Assembly: GCA_004020645.1 (NCBI GenBank)
Contig: SAQL01000014.1
Span: 116,073 to 180,072, forward strand
Source of the DNA: Mesorhizobium sp.
GTDB taxonomy: Bacteria; Pseudomonadota; Alphaproteobacteria; Rhizobiales; Rhizobiaceae
Direction of reading: 5' to 3'
Length of the DNA: 64,000 nucleotides
Under the pieces are notes generated by a model. The model ran no database searches. It saw nothing but the letters and a program-made list of their open reading frames with translations, and had not been told where the DNA came from. Position 1 is the first letter of the stretch. Each line of letters opens with the position of its first letter. A program made the translations under genes and the position numbers. Shown one piece after another: positions 51,038-59,664 of this stretch.

Positions 51038-51698
51038 CGGCAATTCCTTTGAGCACCTGGTCCGTCATCGCCGTCCAGCCGACGATCGCGCCCTGCGCCC
51101 TGATCATGGCCAGCGCGGCCGCCTTGAACTCCGGAAAATAGCTTTCCGTCGCATCCTCGGCCAGAAGGCATTCGTAGCCACGGTCGTTGGCCTCGCGCAT
51201 CGTCGTCTGCACGCAGACTTCCGTCGTGACCCCGGCGAAGACGAGCTGCTGCACGCCCAGCCGCCTGAGGTCCTCGCCGAAGCTGGTAGCGTAGAACGCG
51301 CCCTTGCCGGGTTTTTCGATGACGATTTCGCCAGGCAACGGAGCAAGCTCGTCGAGGATCGCCGTTCCCGGCTCGCCGACGACCAGCACGCGGCCCATCG
51401 GACCGACATCGCCGATCCGGATCGACGGATTGCCGCGATTGCGCTTGGCCGGCGGCAGGTCCGAAAGGTCTGATCTGTGGCATTCCATCGTGTGGATCAC
51501 CGGCAGGCCGGCTTCCCGAAATCCCTCGATAAGTCTCTTCACCGTCGGCACGATCGCCATCACCCGGCTGACGTCATTGCCGAGGCTGGCGCCGAAGCCG
51601 CCTGGCTGGGCGAAATCGCGCTGCATGTCGATGACGACCAGCGCCATCGCCTCAGGCTTGAAGGCAAACGGAAACGGCAGCGCGTCGATCTCCGCCAT
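51030..51698 (-). CDS. Isochorismatase-family cysteine hydrolase (second amidase of the biuret operon)
   Basis: The 222-residue enzyme has the Asp-Lys-Cys triad of the family: Asp24 in VVIDMQRDF, Lys129 in IEKPGKGAF and Cys162 in VTTEVCVQTTMREANDRG. It is a relative of ureidoacrylate amidohydrolase and biuret hydrolase but differs from the BiuH encoded further upstream. It may hydrolyse another ureide, such as a carbamoylated amine imported by the same transporter. It shares a base with the ATPase stop (TGATG). Confidence 0.88.
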   Translation of the reverse strand: MAEIDALPFPFAFKPEAMALVVIDMQRDFAQPGGFGASLGNDVSRVMAIVPTVKRLIEGFREAGLPVIHTMECHRSDLSDLPPAKRNRGNPSIRIGDVGPMGRVLVVGEPGTAILDELAPLPGEIVIEKPGKGAFYATSFGEDLRRLGVQQLVFAGVTTEVCVQTTMREANDRGYECLLAEDATESYFPEFKAAALAMIRAQGAIVGWTAMTDQVLKGIADA

Positions 51699-53227
51699 CA
51701 GTGATGTCCCGCCATGTGTTCGCCGATCGTCTGCACGCTCGCCTGTGCGATCGGCGTCTCATAGACCAGCGCGCCGTCGGACATGACGAAGATGCGGTCG
51801 GAGAGCTCCAGCAATTCGTCGAGGTCCTCGGACATCAAGAGCACGGCGGCGCCGGCGTTGCGCGCCTTCATGATGCGCGCGCGGATTTCGGCGACGGCGG
51901 AGAAGTCGAGACCGAAGCAGGGGTTCGAGACAATCAGCAGATCGACCTCGCCGGTCAGTTCGCGGGCGAGCACAGCGCGCTGCACATTGCCGCCGGAGAG
52001 CGACGAAATCGGCGAGGCGAGCGAGGCCGTCTTGACCTTGAACTGCTCGATCAGGCGCGTCGCATAGTCCCTGATGGCGCCCATCCGGATCCAGCTTATC
52101 GGCTTGCCGGCCTCGTTCAGGTCGAAAGTCCGGAAAGCCATGTTTTCGGCAACCGTCATCCTCGGCGCGCAGGCATTGCGCAACGGTTCCTCCGGGATGA
52201 AGCGCACATTGAGCGTGCGTGCCTCGGCGCGGCTGGCGCAGTAGGGCGATCCCTTCACCAGAACGTCGCCGGCATCACGCGTACGCTGCCCGGCAAGGAC
52301 TTCCAAAAACTCCTTCTGGCCGTTGCCGGAAATGCCGGCGACACCGACGATCTCGCCGGACTTCACATCGAGCTCGCCGATGTTGATGGTTTTCAGGCCG
52401 GTGCGGTCGGGCGCCTTCAGCGCCTTCACCGTCAGAACCTGCTTGGCTTCGGCCGGCACTGGAGCGCGGCTGTCAAGCGCGGCAATCGGCTGATCGCCGA
52501 TCATCATCGCCGCCATCTGCTTGTGAGACAGCTCCGACACTTTCCCCGTTCCAGTCAGTCTGCCCTTGCGCAGCACCGTGATGTCGTCGGTGAAAGCCGT
52601 CACCTCGTGGAACTTGTGCGAGATCATCAGCACGGTGAGGTCGCCCGCCTTGGTCATGCCGCGCACGAGGCCCAGCACTTCCTGCGCCTCGCCCGGGGTC
52701 AGCACCGACGTCGGCTCATCCAGCACCAGAAAACTGCGGCCGAGATAAAGCTGCTTGATTATTTCGAGCTTCTGTTTCTCGCCGGCGGCGAGTTCGGCCA
52801 CCTTGACGTCGAGCGGCAGCTTGAACGGCATCCGCTCCATGAATTGCGCAAGTGCGGCGCGCTCCTTGCGCCAGTCGATAATTCCCGGCACCTTCTCGCG
52901 GGAAATGACCAGGTTTTCCGCACCCGTGAGCGACGGGACCAGGGTAAAATGCTGGTAGACCATGCCGAGGCCGAGCGCCGAGGCGTCCTTCGGACCGGCG
53001 ATCCCGACCTCGCGGCCGTCGATCAGAATGTCGCCGGCGGTCGGGTGATAAAAGCCCATGATGCATTTGACCAGCGTCGACTTGCCCGCGCCGTTTTCGC
53101 CAAGCAGCGCATGAAACGATCCCGCCGGCACCTTGATGGAGACGTCGTCCAGCGCGGTGAAGGCACCGAAGCGCATGCTCATGCCGATCGTCTCGACGCC
53201 GACGGCCTTCATGCCGCTTTCACGCAT
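51698..53227 (-). CDS. ABC transporter ATPase, double-domain type (BMP/nucleoside importer)
   Basis: The 509-residue protein carries two ATPase domains. The first has Walker A LLGENGAGKSTL, signature AAGEKQKLEI and Walker B SFLVLDEPTSVLTP. The second has the usual degenerate P-loop GISGNGQKEFL, signature SLSGGNVQRAVLAREL, and LLIVSNPCFGLDF, where the Walker B Asp/Glu is replaced (P-C). This layout belongs to the sugar/nucleoside-type importers that pair with BMP binding proteins. ATG 53227 is used instead of GTG 53230. It energises the permeases encoded upstream. Confidence 0.9.
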   Translation of the reverse strand: MRESGMKAVGVETIGMSMRFGAFTALDDVSIKVPAGSFHALLGENGAGKSTLVKCIMGFYHPTAGDILIDGREVGIAGPKDASALGLGMVYQHFTLVPSLTGAENLVISREKVPGIIDWRKERAALAQFMERMPFKLPLDVKVAELAAGEKQKLEIIKQLYLGRSFLVLDEPTSVLTPGEAQEVLGLVRGMTKAGDLTVLMISHKFHEVTAFTDDITVLRKGRLTGTGKVSELSHKQMAAMMIGDQPIAALDSRAPVPAEAKQVLTVKALKAPDRTGLKTINIGELDVKSGEIVGVAGISGNGQKEFLEVLAGQRTRDAGDVLVKGSPYCASRAEARTLNVRFIPEEPLRNACAPRMTVAENMAFRTFDLNEAGKPISWIRMGAIRDYATRLIEQFKVKTASLASPISSLSGGNVQRAVLARELTGEVDLLIVSNPCFGLDFSAVAEIRARIMKARNAGAAVLLMSEDLDELLELSDRIFVMSDGALVYETPIAQASVQTIGEHMAGHH

Positions 53228-53237
53228 CACGACACCC

Positions 53238-53939
53238 TCATGGCAACTGGGCGACGAGGGACGCCGAATCGGACACCGCGCCGAACACGCCGCCTTGCAT
53301 CTTGATCATCTTGATCGCGGCGAGATGGTTGCCGTAGTCGGTCGCCCCGCAGCAATCCTCCAGCATCACGCATTCGAAGCCGCGGTCATTGGCCTCGCGC
53401 ATCGTCGTGTGCACGCAGACATCGGTGGTGATGCCGGTCAGCACGATGTTTTCGATGCCGCGCTGGTTGAGAATCAGCTCCAGGTCGGTGGCGCAGAACG
53501 AGCCCTTTCCCGGCTTGTCGATAATCGGCTCGCCTTCGGCCGGATAGAGGTCGGGGATGATGTCCCAGCCCGGCTCACCGCGCACCAGGATGCGCCCGCA
53601 GGGTCCGGGGTCGCCGATGCCGGCATTGATGCGGCGCGAACGCCAGCGCTTGTTGGCCGGCAGGTCGGCGAGATCGGGCCGGTGGCCCTCGCGCGTGTGG
53701 ATGATGGTGTAGCCCTTCGCCCGCATGGCCGACAGCACCGATCTGATCGGCTCGATCGGCGCCCGCACCAGCGACAGGTCATAGCCCATATGATCGACAT
53801 AGCCGCCCGGCCCACAGAAATCCGTCTGCATGTCGATGATGATCAGCGCCGTGTTGTCGGGCCGAAGCTCGCCATTGTAGGGCCATGGATAGGGATCGGC
53901 GTCGATGTAGCGCTGCGCGACCTCGGTTCTGGCGTTCAT
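53238..53939 (-). CDS. biuH: Biuret hydrolase
   Basis: The 233-residue isochorismatase-fold enzyme matches Rhizobium BiuH almost throughout: YIDADPYPWPYNGELRPDNT, IDMQTDFCGPGGYVDHMGYD, HRPDLADLPANKRWRS, DKPGKGSFCATDLELILNQ and CCGATDYGNHLAAIKM. The catalytic triad is at Asp36, Lys142 and Cys175 and the gate residue Gln215 is present, the same numbering as in the characterised enzyme. It converts biuret to allophanate and ammonia. It lies between the second permease and the ATPase, inside the transporter operon. Confidence 0.95.
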   Translation of the reverse strand: MNARTEVAQRYIDADPYPWPYNGELRPDNTALIIIDMQTDFCGPGGYVDHMGYDLSLVRAPIEPIRSVLSAMRAKGYTIIHTREGHRPDLADLPANKRWRSRRINAGIGDPGPCGRILVRGEPGWDIIPDLYPAEGEPIIDKPGKGSFCATDLELILNQRGIENIVLTGITTDVCVHTTMREANDRGFECVMLEDCCGATDYGNHLAAIKMIKMQGGVFGAVSDSASLVAQLP

Positions 53940-53964
53940 TGAGAAAAACTCCAGTCTGGAAACG

Positions 53965-54891
53965 TCATTTGGTGATCGACAGTTCGCCCGGCGCGCCGGC
54001 CAGCGAACGGCTCGACGACGAGGTGGCGATCATGATGACGAGGGTGAGAATGTAGGGTGCGGCGTAGAACAGATAGTAGCCTTGCGTGACGCCGACCGAT
54101 TGCAGCGCCGGCCCCAGCGCGCCGGCGCCGCCGAACAGCAGCGCGGCGGCAAAGCAGCCGAGCGGGTTCCAGCGCGCGAAGATGACCAGCGCCACCGCCA
54201 TCAGCCCCTGTCCCGACGAAATGCCTTCGGTCCAGCTGCCGGGATAGTAGAGCGACAGATAAGCGCCGCCGATGCCGGCCAGCGCGCCCCCGATGCCGGT
54301 GGCGATGAGGCGCACCGTATTCGGGTTGAGGCCCATGGCGCGCGCGGCGTCGGAACTGTCGCCGACCACGCGCAGGATCAGGCCGGCGCGGGTGTTGCGG
54401 AAAGCCCACCACAGGAACACGGCAAGTGCTGCGCCGATCAGGAACAGCACATTGACGTTGAGCGCCGCCTGCACCTGCGGAACGTCGGACCAGCCGCCAA
54501 AGGGGATGGCCGGCAGGTCGGGCGCCGAGGGCTGGATGAACGGTTTGCCGAAGAAGAAGGCGAGACCCGAGCCGAACAGCATCAGCGCAATGCCGATGGC
54601 GATGTCGTTAACCCCACGGAATTTGCAGATCCAGCCGTGGAACAGGCCGAAACAAAGACCGGCAGCGGCGGCGGCCAGCAGGCCAAGCCATGGTGAGCCG
54701 GTCATCACCGCCACGGCATAGGCGGTCATCGCGCCGAAGACCAGCGTGCCTTCGAGACCGAGATTGATGCGCCCCGAACGCTCGGTGATGGCTTCGCCCA
54801 GCGACACGAAGATGAAGGGCGTCGACACGCGGATGGCGCCGCCGAGCATGGCGAGCGGAACGCCCCAGAGGCCGATCTCGGTTGCGTCCAT
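53965..54891 (-). CDS. ABC transporter permease (BMP/nucleoside-type, subunit 2)
   Basis: The 308-residue membrane protein has FIFVSLGEAITERSGRINLG then LEGTLVFGAMTAY near the N-terminus, FRGVNDIAIGIALMLFGSGL in the middle and NTVRLIATGIGGALAGIGGA at the EAA-like loop. This pattern is typical of the second permease of the BMP-family importer. ATG 54891 shares its last base with the stop of the preceding permease gene. The frame's extension to 55875 is a shadow of permease 1. Confidence 0.9.
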   Translation of the reverse strand: MDATEIGLWGVPLAMLGGAIRVSTPFIFVSLGEAITERSGRINLGLEGTLVFGAMTAYAVAVMTGSPWLGLLAAAAAGLCFGLFHGWICKFRGVNDIAIGIALMLFGSGLAFFFGKPFIQPSAPDLPAIPFGGWSDVPQVQAALNVNVLFLIGAALAVFLWWAFRNTRAGLILRVVGDSSDAARAMGLNPNTVRLIATGIGGALAGIGGAYLSLYYPGSWTEGISSGQGLMAVALVIFARWNPLGCFAAALLFGGAGALGPALQSVGVTQGYYLFYAAPYILTLVIMIATSSSSRSLAGAPGELSITK

Positions 54892-56069
54892 CAGGCAATC
54901 CTCTTGAAGAGACTGGGTCCCTTCAGGAGATCGGGCCTCTTCAAGAGATCGCCCCTCTGCCAGAGGTCGGGATTGAAGGCCTTGAAGCGGCCGTAGAAGG
55001 TTTCGCTGAACAGGATGACGACGAAGAGCATGCCTTGCAGCACCAGCACGGTGGCGTCGGGCAAATCCATGCGGCGCTGGATCAGCCCGCCGGAGGCGTC
55101 GATGCCGCCAAGCAGGAAGGCGACCGGGATGATGGCGAGCGGATTGTGGCGGGCGAGGAAGGCGACCAGGATACCAGTATACCCATAGCCGGCGGCGAGC
55201 GAGGCGTTGGCGCTGCCTTGCACGGCGGCGACTTCCAGCATGCCGGCAAGGCCGGCGAAGCCGCCGGCCAGCGCGGTGAAACCGACGATCAGCGGCCCGA
55301 CGGCAAGTCCCTGCACCTGGGCTGCCCTGACATTGCCGCCAGCGATGCGGGCGGCGAAGCCCCAGCGGGTCTTCTCGATCAGCAGCCAGGACAGAACGCA
55401 GGCGATGACGCCGACGACCAGGCCCCAATGCACGTCCATGCCCGGAATATTGCTGATGCGGTAGGCCTCCGCCAGCGGCTCGGTCGACGGTTTGTTGAGC
55501 GAGGCGGGATCGCGCAGCGGTCCTTCCACCAGATGGTTCATCAGGGCGATGGCGATATAGGCCATCAAAAGGCTCGATATGGTTTCGTTGACGGCACGGT
55601 AGTGGCGTAGCGCGCCGACGGCACCGATCCAGATGCCGCCGGCGGCCAGGCCCGCCACGCCCATGGCAAGAATAACGAAAAAGGCGGGGGCCCCGCCGGC
55701 GGCCACGCCCATGGCAGCCGCGGCAACGCCGCCCAGCACGATCGCGCCTTCGCCGCCGATGACGACGAGGCCGAGCCGGGCCGGCAGTGCCACGCAGAGC
55801 GCCGCAAGCAGCAAGGGTGCGGCCCGCGACAGCGAGTTCTGGACCGAGAACCATGAGCCGAAGCCGCCGCGCCACGTCGTTTCATAGAGCTGGACGGGCG
55901 ACTTGCCGACCAGCGCGATGAACAGGCTGAACAGGGCCATGCCGACGATCAGCGCCGCGAGCGGGATGACGAAGGCTTCCGCCCGCCGGGCGATCCATTC
56001 GAGCGCCGTCGGATAGCCCCGGGCGCCGAGCATCACTGGCACGCTCGCACTGCTCACGGTGTCTGCCAT
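54891..56069 (-). CDS. ABC transporter permease (BMP/nucleoside-type, subunit 1)
   Basis: The 392-residue membrane protein has many hydrophobic segments. GLVVIGGEGAIVLGGVAAAA and AVNETISSLLMAYIAIALMN are the conserved helices of this family, and AAGYGYTGILVAFLARHNPL is the late permease motif. The C-terminus carries the DLLKRP repeats. ATG 56069 follows GGAGACGGGGGCC; the longer frame to 56114 would overlap the binding-protein gene. Confidence 0.88.
   Translation of the reverse strand: MADTVSSASVPVMLGARGYPTALEWIARRAEAFVIPLAALIVGMALFSLFIALVGKSPVQLYETTWRGGFGSWFSVQNSLSRAAPLLLAALCVALPARLGLVVIGGEGAIVLGGVAAAAMGVAAGGAPAFFVILAMGVAGLAAGGIWIGAVGALRHYRAVNETISSLLMAYIAIALMNHLVEGPLRDPASLNKPSTEPLAEAYRISNIPGMDVHWGLVVGVIACVLSWLLIEKTRWGFAARIAGGNVRAAQVQGLAVGPLIVGFTALAGGFAGLAGMLEVAAVQGSANASLAAGYGYTGILVAFLARHNPLAIIPVAFLLGGIDASGGLIQRRMDLPDATVLVLQGMLFVVILFSETFYGRFKAFNPDLWQRGDLLKRPDLLKGPSLFKRIA
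54902..54955. repeat. 18-bp imperfect tandem repeat at the end of permease 1
   Basis: Three copies of a GATCTCTTGAAGAGGCCC-like unit (minus-strand view) encode DLLKRP, DLLKGP and SLFKRI at the C-terminus of the first permease. The in-frame unit length keeps the overlap with permease 2. Confidence 0.75.
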
Positions 56070-56091
56070 GGCCCCCGTCTCCGATCCATGC

Positions 56092-57219
56092 TCAAGCGGT
56101 CGAGCCGACGACACCCTCGACGAGATAGTCCATGCTTTCCAGCTCGATCGCGGCTTCGACGAAGGTCTGGCCCTCGGTTGCGACGACGTCGCCCTTGTTG
56201 TTCTTCAACGGCCCCTTGATCACCGAAAAGCCGCCCTTCATCATTTCGGCGAGCGTGCCGTCGAACTGCGCGCGCGCCGCCTCGCTGACGGCGGGGCCGA
56301 GCGGGCTCATCTTGACGAAGCCGTCGGCCAGTCCGCCGCGCGTGAAATTGGGCAGCGGCCTGCCGGCCACGAGGTCGTCGACGAACATCTTGTAGACCTT
56401 CGCCCAATTCCATTCCGCGCCGGTCAGATATTTTTCCGGCGCCAGCGGGCTCTGGTTGGCATGGTAGCCGCAGATGAAGGCGCCGCGTCCCGCCGCCGTT
56501 TCGACCACCACTTTCGGGCTGTCGACATGGCAGGTGATGACGTCGGCACCCTGATCGACCAGTGCATTGGTGGCTTCCGCCTCCTTGACCGCCAGCGACC
56601 ATTCGCCGGTGAAGATCACCTGGCAGGTGATGGCCGGGTCGACCGAGCGTGCGCCGAGCAGGAAGGAATTGATGTTGAGCAGAACCTGCGGAATGGGTTT
56701 TGCGGCGACGAAGCCGATCTTCTTGGTCTTGGTGGCGTGGCCGGCGGCGACGCCGTTGAGGTACTGGCCCATGCCGATATAGCCGAAATAGGAACCGGCA
56801 TTCATCGGATGCTTGTCCTTGTTCCACATGCCGCCGCAATGGCGGAACTGCATGTCGGGGATTTTCTCGCACATGGCCAGCATATGCGGATCGAAATAGC
56901 CGAAGGAGGTCGGGAAGATCAGCGAGGCGCCGTCGAGGTTGATCATCGATTCCATCGTCTTCTGGACATCGACCGTTTCGGGGACGTTCTCCTCCTCGAC
57001 AACGGAGATGCCCTCGATGGCCTTCAATGTGGCGGCACCCTCGGCATGCGCCTGGTTATAGCCGTAGTCGTCCTTCGGTCCGACATAGATGAAGCCGACA
57101 GTGACGGCAGCGGCGAACGCCCTGCTGATCGGGAATGACGCCGAGGCCAGACCGAGCGCCGCTCCGGCGGCGGAGGTCTTGAGCAGATCGCGGCGGCTAA
57201 GCATGAATCTCTCGGTCAT
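56092..57219 (-). CDS. BMP-family ABC substrate-binding protein, TAT exported
   Basis: The 375-residue protein starts MTERFMLSRRDLLKTSAAGA, with a clear twin-arginine signal. The mature domain has TVGFIYVGPKDDYGYNQAHA, IFPTSFGYFDPHMLAMCEKI, GQYLNGVAAGHATKTKKIGF then VAAKPIPQVLLNINSFLLGA. This is the Bmp/PnrA fold used for nucleosides, purines and urea-like compounds. As the first gene of the biuret operon it is the candidate periplasmic biuret receptor. The specificity comes from operon context and has not been shown by sequence alone. Confidence 0.88.
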   Translation of the reverse strand: MTERFMLSRRDLLKTSAAGAALGLASASFPISRAFAAAVTVGFIYVGPKDDYGYNQAHAEGAATLKAIEGISVVEEENVPETVDVQKTMESMINLDGASLIFPTSFGYFDPHMLAMCEKIPDMQFRHCGGMWNKDKHPMNAGSYFGYIGMGQYLNGVAAGHATKTKKIGFVAAKPIPQVLLNINSFLLGARSVDPAITCQVIFTGEWSLAVKEAEATNALVDQGADVITCHVDSPKVVVETAAGRGAFICGYHANQSPLAPEKYLTGAEWNWAKVYKMFVDDLVAGRPLPNFTRGGLADGFVKMSPLGPAVSEAARAQFDGTLAEMMKGGFSVIKGPLKNNKGDVVATEGQTFVEAAIELESMDYLVEGVVGSTA

Positions 57220-57270
57220 GTGAATGCTCCCTGTTGGACCCTTTTCCGGGTCGATTAGTTCCCTTCTCGC

Positions 57271-57379
57271 AAAAGTGCATGCAATCGCTGTGCCAGTTCA
57301 AAAGCTAGAATTTATCCAATAAAATCAGTGGCGCGCCGATTTGCCGTGCTCAAGCGAAAGGCAATTGCATACACTTTTT
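57271..57379. promoter_or_regulatory. Paired operator sites in the divergent biuret-operon promoter region
   Basis: AAAAGTGCATGCAAT at 57271-57285 and ATTGCATACACTTTTT at 57364-57379 are inverted copies of the same 15-mer with one difference (C/T). They lie about 80 bases apart between the binding-protein gene and the divergent GntR gene. The TGCATGCA/TGTATGCA core is a plausible GntR-family recognition palindrome. Confidence 0.75.
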
Positions 57380-57499
57380 GCCTTTCAATTAGTCAGTTTG
57401 ACATCTAGATTAAAATAAAGGCATAGAGGGCGCCCGAGTCGAAACTTCCGGCGAGCCACTTGCCGCAACGGCCGCGAAAAACACTGGGACGGAGGAGAA

Positions 57500-58204
57500 T
57501 TGTCGGGGAAGCGCAGCTTGATCAGGGCGGGCACGACCGTCGATCAGATGGTGAGGGCGATCGGCGACCGGATCGTCACCGGCTTCCTGCGCCCCGGCGA
57601 AAAGCTCGACGAGGCCTCGCTGGCTGCCCGTTTCGATGTGTCGCGAACCCCCGTCAGGGAGGCGCTTGGCCGGCTGAGCGCCATGGGATTGGTCGAAAGA
57701 CGGCCCAACCGCGGCGCCACCGTCGCCGTGGTGACGCAGGAGCATCTTGCCTCGATGTTCGAGAGCATGGCCGAGCTTGAAGCGATCTGCGCGCGGTTCT
57801 CGGCCGAGCGCATGACCGCCGGCGAACGCCGCGCGCTGGAAATCGAGCACCAGGCATCGGCGCGCCTCGTGCAACTGGGTGCGGAGGAGGACTACGAGTA
57901 TTTCAACACCGAGTTCCACACCCGGCTCTATCGCGGCGCGCACAGCAAGCACATCTATGAACTGACCGTCATGACGCGCAGCCGGCTGGCGCCGTTCCGG
58001 CGCGCCCAATTCATGCTGCCGGGCCGCCTGGCCAAATCCTGGCAGGAGCATGACATCATCGTTACCGCAATCATGCGCGGCGACAGCGCTGCCGCAGGAC
58101 AAGCAGCCAAGGATCACGTCTCCATCGTCAGCGAGGCGAGCGCCGTCTTTGCCGCGGTTGACCCGATGAAACCGGCGACGGTTTCGATCGGAGTGTCTTC
58201 CTAG
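57500..58204 (+). CDS. GntR-family regulator (FCD) of the biuret operon
   Basis: The 234-residue protein has an N-terminal winged helix (VDQMVRAIGDRIVTGFLRPG, AARFDVSRTPVREALGRLSA, RRPNRGATVAVVT) and an FCD domain with the metal/ligand pattern (EYFNTEFHTRLYRGAHSKHI and AIMRGDSAAAGQAAKDHVSI). The start is TTG 57500 behind GGAGG; no ATG lies near. It is divergent from the transporter/hydrolase operon, and the paired sites in between make it the likely biuret- or allophanate-responsive controller. Confidence 0.85.
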   Translation: MSGKRSLIRAGTTVDQMVRAIGDRIVTGFLRPGEKLDEASLAARFDVSRTPVREALGRLSAMGLVERRPNRGATVAVVTQEHLASMFESMAELEAICARFSAERMTAGERRALEIEHQASARLVQLGAEEDYEYFNTEFHTRLYRGAHSKHIYELTVMTRSRLAPFRRAQFMLPGRLAKSWQEHDIIVTAIMRGDSAAAGQAAKDHVSIVSEASAVFAAVDPMKPATVSIGVSS

Positions 58205-58482
58205 TGGACAAAACCTGACGCGTGGTACCCGAAACGGAATACCGTTTTGACCCCGAGGCGACCTATGTCTTGCGTGTAGCGAATGGCCGCTTCGCGCCGA
58301 TGTCGGCCGTTCAGCGGCACCAATGGTGAGGCCCTAAGCTGCCGTCCGTTCACATCGCGAGATTGGACGCTTAGACCGTTAGCTGCCGTATACAGCCGTC
58401 ATGCCAGACAGCATTTCGCCTCTGCCGCAGGTGCATGGATCGTTCGGGCCGGCTCTGACTTGATCTTCCGCAGGTTTTGCCA

Positions 58483-59364
58483 TCATCTAGTGTTTATTAT
58501 CGCGACATCTGACGCGAACTGGCCGTCGATAACCAACATGCGCGTGACGTTTTGATAATCGCGAGTTCCATTCCTGTAAAACGGAAGTCCGTCCATCTCC
58601 TTTCCATGACCGTCCTGCAGTATTGCGGCCAGCATAAGTTTGCCCGTTGCGCTATTGCGAATGTAAGCTGGTGAACCCGAATAGCCCGGTTGCGAGGAGC
58701 AATCGGAATACATCACACTGGGCGATTTTTCGTCGATGGGATATATTCTCATCGCGATGCAAGTTTGCGCGACAGTAATCACACCAGCGCCTGCCGCAAG
58801 CTCTTCCCTATCCGATGACACGACCAGCAATTGAACTCCTTTCCACAATTGATACGGGGCGGCAATTTCAAAACCCTCATCGCTGGAGACCTGGCTTGAA
58901 AGCTTTACGACCAGCCGGTCGTTGTGAGGGTCAGACAGGTCATTTGTACCGAAAATGTATGTGTCAGGATCCTTCTTGAACTGCAGGTCAACAGGTGGAT
59001 CGCCGGCTGCGTTGTAAAATTTGCATTCCGTTGACGTGAAGTGCCCGTTTTTGATGTGGCTCCGAAGAAGGTGCAAATTCGTGACGACAGTTTGGTTCCG
59101 GCTCCCAGCGACGACGCAGTGCGTCTGACTTCTGCGGCCGGCCCCGTCCCTGCAGAAGCAATATCCGTTGAGCCTTTTGATCCGCGCCAGTTCTTCGACG
59201 GAAATCTTCAGATCGGCAAATTGCGCTGATGGCTCAAAGTCATCCAAAGGTTGACGATTATCGTGCGCACTCGCTGCGATGTTGAGCAAGACTCTGTTGT
59301 GATCGATCGTCCCGGTAAAGGCTGCACCTAACAGTACCATTGCAGCAACGGATTTTACGACCAT
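58483..59364 (-). CDS. Trypsin-like serine protease, exported (paralogue 1)
   Basis: This protein of 293 residues has a signal-like leader (MVVKSVAAMVLLGAAFTG), then a Cys-containing linker and a chymotrypsin-fold domain. The triad is recognisable as His98 in VVTNLHLL, Asp149 in HNDRLVVKL and Ser229 in QPGYSGSPAY. It is likely periplasmic. Upstream codons in the same frame carry a fragment of a related N-terminal domain (59389-59478). Base composition is lower in GC than the biuret operon, and it belongs to a tandem family with 59665-60573 and 60753-61412. Confidence 0.8.
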   Translation of the reverse strand: MVVKSVAAMVLLGAAFTGTIDHNRVLLNIAASAHDNRQPLDDFEPSAQFADLKISVEELARIKRLNGYCFCRDGAGRRSQTHCVVAGSRNQTVVTNLHLLRSHIKNGHFTSTECKFYNAAGDPPVDLQFKKDPDTYIFGTNDLSDPHNDRLVVKLSSQVSSDEGFEIAAPYQLWKGVQLLVVSSDREELAAGAGVITVAQTCIAMRIYPIDEKSPSVMYSDCSSQPGYSGSPAYIRNSATGKLMLAAILQDGHGKEMDGLPFYRNGTRDYQNVTRMLVIDGQFASDVAIINTR

Positions 59365-59388
59365 GTTCGGCCTCTTACGGATACTTAG

Positions 59389-59478
59389 GACCATCGAGAA
59401 CTGCAGCGTACGCTCCGCGCACTGGTGGGATTCGGATACCGGATTGGCGTGATGGTCGTGAGCCCAGCAGACTGTGCT
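59389..59478 (-). pseudogene. N-terminal fragment of a protease paralogue
   Basis: The codons read WAHDHHANPVSESHQCAERT then LQFSMVL and match WAHDHNAIPPLEANQCAERA then LQFSLLN in paralogue 3 at both protein and DNA level, before similarity ends. This is a decayed duplicate of the N-terminal domain that has lost the connection to its protease domain. Confidence 0.6.
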
Positions 59479-59664
59479 GGAAGAATGGATGAGGGCTCTC
59501 GCTCTCAATTGGAGCCAAAGCAAGCCGACCTCCAGCGCTATACGGCGCTCTGCATTCCAACTCTCCAGTTGTTCCGTCAAACACCTTATCTCGGTGTCCA
59601 CGAAACCGGCAGCAGGCCATAATGGCGATGGTCTTCCCAGGGCGGGTGCTGCGCTTGCGTGCCA

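Noticed and set aside
51701..53305. 534-codon plus-strand frame
   Set aside because: Shadow of the double-domain ATPase gene; His/Arg/Asp-rich with no recognisable fold.
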